Below, in pieces: positions 33,398-36,888 of a DNA stretch of 36,888 bases. Source of the stretch: Gammaproteobacteria bacterium (GTDB taxonomy: Bacteria; Pseudomonadota; Gammaproteobacteria; Pseudomonadales; Azotimanducaceae). A model generated the notes under the pieces. The model searched no databases, was not told the origin of the DNA, and saw only the letters and a list, made by a program, of their open reading frames with translations. Where the stretch lies: contig VXLJ01000017.1 of the NCBI GenBank assembly GCA_009841635.1, positions 1-36,888 on the forward strand, in the 5' to 3' direction. Each line of letters begins with the position of its first letter. The stretch's first letter is position 1. A program made the translations under genes and the position numbers.

Positions 33398-35644
33398 TTG
33401 GCTGAAGCAATCGACTACCAATACGTCGGAACACGACCGATTCGTCCGGATGGTATTGAAAAAGTCACTGGACGGGCAAAGTTTGGTGCCGACGAAGTGT
33501 TGCCAGGCATGCTTGTAGGCAAAGTTCTACGAAGCGAACACGCGCACGCAAAGATTTTGTCAATCGACACCAAGGCAGCAGAAGCAATTCCGGGTGTCTT
33601 CGCAGTGATTACTGGCAGCGATTTCCCAGAGCGTGCGCCAGGGCGAGGACGTGGCAGTTTTTCAGAAAACATCATTGCAGCCGAAAAAGTTCTGTATCAC
33701 GGACACGCGATTGCAGCAGTCGCAGCGAGCAATCACACTGCCGCTGATGCAGCCTTAGATGCCATCAAGGTCGAATATGAAGTTTTGCAGGCGGTTACTG
33801 ATCCAGTAGCGGCGATGGCGAACGACGCGCCAATACTCAATGAGAATCAGTTTACGCGTAGTCCAAATGGTCCCTCGCCTAATCCCTCTAATGTTGCTTC
33901 GCACACGATCACTGCGGATCGTGGCGATGTTGAGCAAGGATTTAGAGACGCTGACGTCGTGGTCGAACGCACTTTCGTGACACCGATGGTTCATCAAGGC
34001 TATATCGAACCGCACGCTTGCACAGCGAACTACACGGAGACGAATAAAGCCACCGTTTGGTGTTCAACGCAAGGGCATTTCGGCGTACGGTCTATGACCG
34101 CTGGCATTTTGGGTATGGATTTGCACGACCTAAAAGTCGTCGCCAGCGAAATTGGCGGCGGATTCGGTGGCAAGACCATCATTTACCTCGAACCGCTTGC
34201 GTTACGACTCTCCCAACTAAGCCATAGACCGGTGCGCATGGTTATGTCGCGTGAGGAGGTGTTCCGCGCGACTGGACCCGCATCGGGTTCTGTCAATACG
34301 ATCAAGATTGGCGCGAAAAGCGATGGCACTATCACAGCGATGTCGGCTCACCTGATTTATGAAGCGGGAGCGTACCCTGGCAGCCCGGTTGGTGCAGGAA
34401 GCATGTGCGTGTTTGCACCATATGACGTAGAAAACGTTCGCATTGAAGGGTTCGACGTGATCGTCAATCGGCCGAAGGTTGCGGCTTATCGTGCCCCAGG
34501 CGCGCCGCAATCGATGTATGCGTCAGAATCCGTATTGGACGAAATCGCACAGAAAATCGACATGGATCCGTTGGAGTTCCGTCTGAAAAACGCAGCGGAG
34601 GAGGGAACCCAATCCACCTATGGACCGAGATTTCAGGCCATCGGTCTGAAGGATTGCATTCGCAAGGCCATGGAACACCCGAATTACCAAGCGCCGTTAG
34701 GAGCAGATGAAGGTCGTGGTATAGCAGTGGGCTTTTGGTTCAACGGCGGCAACCAATCCAGTGCAGAAGTGCACATCACCGATGATGGTCACGTGCTTGT
34801 CGTTGAAGGCAGTCCTGATATTGGTGGTAGTCGCGCATCCATGGCGATCATGGCAGCCGAGACACTAGGTGTCCCTTACGAGCATATCCGCGTCAATGTC
34901 GCAGACACCGATTCAACGGGTTATTGTGCGACCACAGGTGGTAGTCGCACCACGTTCGCGACCGGCTTAGCGGTCATTAACGCTTGTGAGAACGCCATCG
35001 TCGAATTGAAAAAACGTGCGGCGGCCGCTATGGATCTTGATGTCGATCAAGTCGATTGGGCGAATGGACAGGCAGAACCTAAACCAGGGGTCAACGTCGA
35101 TGCGAAGCCGCTGTCGCTGGCTGAGATTGCGGGCACCGCAGCTCGAACAGGCGGTCCGATTTCTGGACGTGCTTCTTTGACTGCACAAGGACCTGGTCCG
35201 GCATTTTCCGTGAATATGAGCGATATTCACGTGGACCGCGAAACAGGCAGTGTGACGGTTAAAAGTTTCACTTCGATCCAAGATGCTGGCAAAGCAATTC
35301 ATCCTGATTACGTTGAAGGGCAAATGCAAGGCGGCGCCGTGCAAGGTATTGGATGGGCACTCAATGAAGAGTACATCTATGACGGCAACGGCGTGCTGGA
35401 GAACCCAGGTTTTCTTGACTATCGTATTCCGGTTGCGTCGGACTTGCCAATGATTGATACGGAAATCGTCGAAGTGGCAAACCCAAATCACCCTTACGGT
35501 GTACGTGGATGCGGCGAAACGCCAATTGTTGCACCGCTCGCAGCGGTCGGCAATGCGGTCAGTCGCGCCTTGAACATGCGGCTAACTGAATTACCCATGT
35601 CGCCGCCTAAAGTTCTCGAAGCGCTATCGAATAGCTCTTTGTAA
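33398..35644 (+). CDS. Xanthine dehydrogenase/aldehyde oxidase-family molybdopterin-binding subunit
   Basis: The large catalytic subunit of a molybdenum hydroxylase, 748 residues. These enzymes hydroxylate aldehydes, N-heterocycles or CoA-aromatics with water-derived oxygen. The N-terminal domain starts RPDGIEKVTGRAKFGADEVLPGM (split: substrate-domain residues 16-38). Cofactor-loop motifs are GGGFGGK (253-259) and AYRAPGAPQ (363-371). The base-catalyst Glu lies in GVRGCGETP (E707). The usual GQG loop reads IGGSRASM (476-483). Neither the 2Fe-2S small subunit nor the FAD medium subunit lies next to it, so electron partners must be elsewhere, if they exist. TTG 33398 is supported by AGGAGG. A strong terminator follows. 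Confidence 0.9.
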   Translation: MAEAIDYQYVGTRPIRPDGIEKVTGRAKFGADEVLPGMLVGKVLRSEHAHAKILSIDTKAAEAIPGVFAVITGSDFPERAPGRGRGSFSENIIAAEKVLYHGHAIAAVAASNHTAADAALDAIKVEYEVLQAVTDPVAAMANDAPILNENQFTRSPNGPSPNPSNVASHTITADRGDVEQGFRDADVVVERTFVTPMVHQGYIEPHACTANYTETNKATVWCSTQGHFGVRSMTAGILGMDLHDLKVVASEIGGGFGGKTIIYLEPLALRLSQLSHRPVRMVMSREEVFRATGPASGSVNTIKIGAKSDGTITAMSAHLIYEAGAYPGSPVGAGSMCVFAPYDVENVRIEGFDVIVNRPKVAAYRAPGAPQSMYASESVLDEIAQKIDMDPLEFRLKNAAEEGTQSTYGPRFQAIGLKDCIRKAMEHPNYQAPLGADEGRGIAVGFWFNGGNQSSAEVHITDDGHVLVVEGSPDIGGSRASMAIMAAETLGVPYEHIRVNVADTDSTGYCATTGGSRTTFATGLAVINACENAIVELKKRAAAAMDLDVDQVDWANGQAEPKPGVNVDAKPLSLAEIAGTAARTGGPISGRASLTAQGPGPAFSVNMSDIHVDRETGSVTVKSFTSIQDAGKAIHPDYVEGQMQGGAVQGIGWALNEEYIYDGNGVLENPGFLDYRIPVASDLPMIDTEIVEVANPNHPYGVRGCGETPIVAPLAAVGNAVSRALNMRLTELPMSPPKVLEALSNSSL

Positions 35645-35662
35645 GGCAATAACTCGGAGAAG

Positions 35663-35696
35663 AAAACCGAGGCGGCGCGCGTCGTCTCGGTTTTTT
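35663..35696 (+). terminator. Rho-independent terminator after the molybdenum hydroxylase gene
   Basis: AACCGAG and CTCGGTT flank GCGGC/GTCGT pairs (two G-U) around a GCGC loop, giving a 12-bp stem followed by TTTTTT. It lies about 20 bp after the stop. Confidence 0.9.
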
Positions 35697-35815
35697 CATT
35701 TCAAGAATCTAAACAGCAGCTTCGTAAATACGCTTAGTCAATAATTAGGTAGCAAAAGTACGTGCGGTCCGACCAATCCAACCGACTGCGCAATCGAAGT
35801 AGCGAGGGACTTCAA

Positions 35816-36888
35816 ATGCAACCGATTTCAGCTGACTCCCATGTTGTAGAAGCGGCCGAAGTATTCACCGGCTTACCTGAGCGCTTTGGCGATGATGCGC
35901 CACGCGTTATGTATGCAGGTACTGATAAAGACGCAATCATCATTCCATCGAAAGGGGCAGCGGGCGTTCGACGCCGCATTGGCATCGCCGGTTTGCGCAA
36001 GCGCGATGGGGCTGAAATCACTCGTCGGACTGGTTACAAGCCAGATGTAGATGACATGGCCGATCAGGACGTTGTCAAAATCATGGCACAAGGCTATGAC
36101 GGGATCCGTGAAGGCATCCGTGATGGTGCCGAGCGCCATATCGATCAGGAAATCGATGGCATTGTTGCTGAATTCTTGTATCCCGGTTTCTTCGGCTTGT
36201 TCAGCTTTGAAAATCTCGATTTGCTCGTTGCATGTCAGCGGAACTACAACGACTGGCTACATGACTACTCGACTGCATCAGGTGGTCGGTTGTTTGGTCT
36301 TGCGGCTATTCCTATTCAGGACCCGGAGGCCGCCGTGGCCGAGCTGCAGCGTGTCGTCAAGATGGGTTTTAAAGGCGGTTGCATTCCCTGCACATCGCCA
36401 CCAGAGCGACCCTATCACGATGAAATCTACGATCCTGTTTGGGCGGCAGCTGAAGAAGCTAGATTCCCGCTTTCGATGCACGTGGGCACTAACGCATATA
36501 CCCCTAAGGCATTTCGTCAGAATCGCGCATTGCGCGATCCGGTTGGCGATTACGCGCAATCGCAAATTGCGATTCAACGCACTCTCGTCGAATTGATCGT
36601 GCACGGTGTTGCGACCAAATTCCCCAGCCTGCAATTCGTTGTCGCTGAGTTCAATGGTGGTTGGATTGCACATTGGCTAGATCGTATCGAGCAAGGATTG
36701 CAACGCGAGTACAGCTTCAGATCTAAAGGTTCGTACACAGGCGAAAAGCCGCACGACATTTGGGCACGTCAATTCTGGGCGACCATTGAAGACGATCGAC
36801 CAGCGATACTGACGCGTGAACTGATAGGTGTCGACAACCTCATGTGGGGCTCGGACTATCCTCACGTCGATTCGACGTGGCCATGTTC
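35816..36888 (+). CDS. Amidohydrolase-2 family metal-dependent hydrolase or decarboxylase (third of three; 3' end cut by the window)
   Basis: An open frame runs from ATG 35816 to the window edge (357 codons, no stop). Its start MQPISADSHVVEAAEVF carries the D-x-H-x-x-E site, followed by an insertion with many charged residues (about 25-100). It has the barrel His in PLSMHVGTNAY, QFVVAEFNGGWIAHWLDR on a later strand, and the metal-binding Asp in MWGSDYPHVDSTWP at the very end. It is a homologue of the two amidohydrolases at 17745 and 22424, and the motif set is intact. GAGGG about 8 nt before the ATG serves as the ribosome binding site. It follows the terminator of the molybdenum hydroxylase, so it likely has its own promoter at 35700-35800. 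Confidence 0.87.
   Translation, partial: MQPISADSHVVEAAEVFTGLPERFGDDAPRVMYAGTDKDAIIIPSKGAAGVRRRIGIAGLRKRDGAEITRRTGYKPDVDDMADQDVVKIMAQGYDGIREGIRDGAERHIDQEIDGIVAEFLYPGFFGLFSFENLDLLVACQRNYNDWLHDYSTASGGRLFGLAAIPIQDPEAAVAELQRVVKMGFKGGCIPCTSPPERPYHDEIYDPVWAAAEEARFPLSMHVGTNAYTPKAFRQNRALRDPVGDYAQSQIAIQRTLVELIVHGVATKFPSLQFVVAEFNGGWIAHWLDRIEQGLQREYSFRSKGSYTGEKPHDIWARQFWATIEDDRPAILTRELIGVDNLMWGSDYPHVDSTWPC

Noticed and set aside
34967-35491. Minus-strand frame of 174 codons
   Set aside because: Shadow of the molybdenum hydroxylase gene; His/Arg/Asn-rich, no recognisable motif.
36051-36596. Plus-strand frame of 181 codons
   Set aside because: Another frame of the partial amidohydrolase (35816 to the end), whose metal-site motifs are in the other frame.

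Overview
The window looks like chromosomal DNA from a heterotrophic gammaproteobacterium of moderate GC content. The clearest evidence is the left end: the run ftsK-lolA-rarA-crcB-serS-cysG, followed further on by tusE/tusD and a tRNA-Ser(UGA), is a neighbourhood I know from Pseudomonas and its relatives. LolA, KdsD and two RND/ABC-type envelope systems confirm a Gram-negative envelope. I cannot place it to genus.

Layout. (1) 1-7516, plus strand: the tail of a MacB/FtsX-like ABC permease, then a compact housekeeping run of ftsK, lolA, rarA, crcB, serS and cysG, with stop/start overlaps or very short gaps. The rarA gene has no canonical start codon that would give a complete protein. (2) 7513-13110, minus strand: a PPOX-type flavoprotein, an unrecognised 370-residue protein made of two similar halves, and two overlapping half-size ABC exporters. 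These lie between cysG and tusE/tusD, where I would expect tusDCBE to follow cysG directly. (3) 13184-14477, minus strand: tusE and tusD without tusB or tusC, about 450 bp of hairpin-rich non-coding DNA, and tRNA-Ser. (4) 14563-25286, both strands: an accessory metabolic block with an acyl-CoA ligase and MFS transporter, two amidohydrolases of the ACMSD/resorcylate-decarboxylase type, a DUF924 protein, an SMP-30 lactonase, an unknown exported protein, KdsD, a fumarylacetoacetase/hydratase-fold enzyme and a D-2-hydroxyacid dehydrogenase. (5) 25704-30092, plus strand: an RND adaptor and pump. (6) 30122-32140, minus strand: a 672-residue protein with an N-terminal GPP34 (GOLPH3-like) domain fused to a cytochrome P450, the most striking gene here. 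(7) 32446 to the end, plus strand: a PHP-family phosphatase, a lone molybdopterin-binding xanthine-dehydrogenase-type large subunit with a strong terminator, and a third amidohydrolase cut by the window edge.

How it may work together (inference): ligase, permeases, hydrolases, lactonase, hydratase, dehydrogenase, molybdenum hydroxylase and P450 suggest uptake and oxidative breakdown of organic acids, aromatics or lipids, with efflux systems alongside. No substrate can be read from the sequence. Starts are often TTG or GTG, so several 5' ends are choices; where an ATG or a clear Shine-Dalgarno decides between options, that is stated. No CRISPR array, insertion sequence, integrase or transposase was seen.
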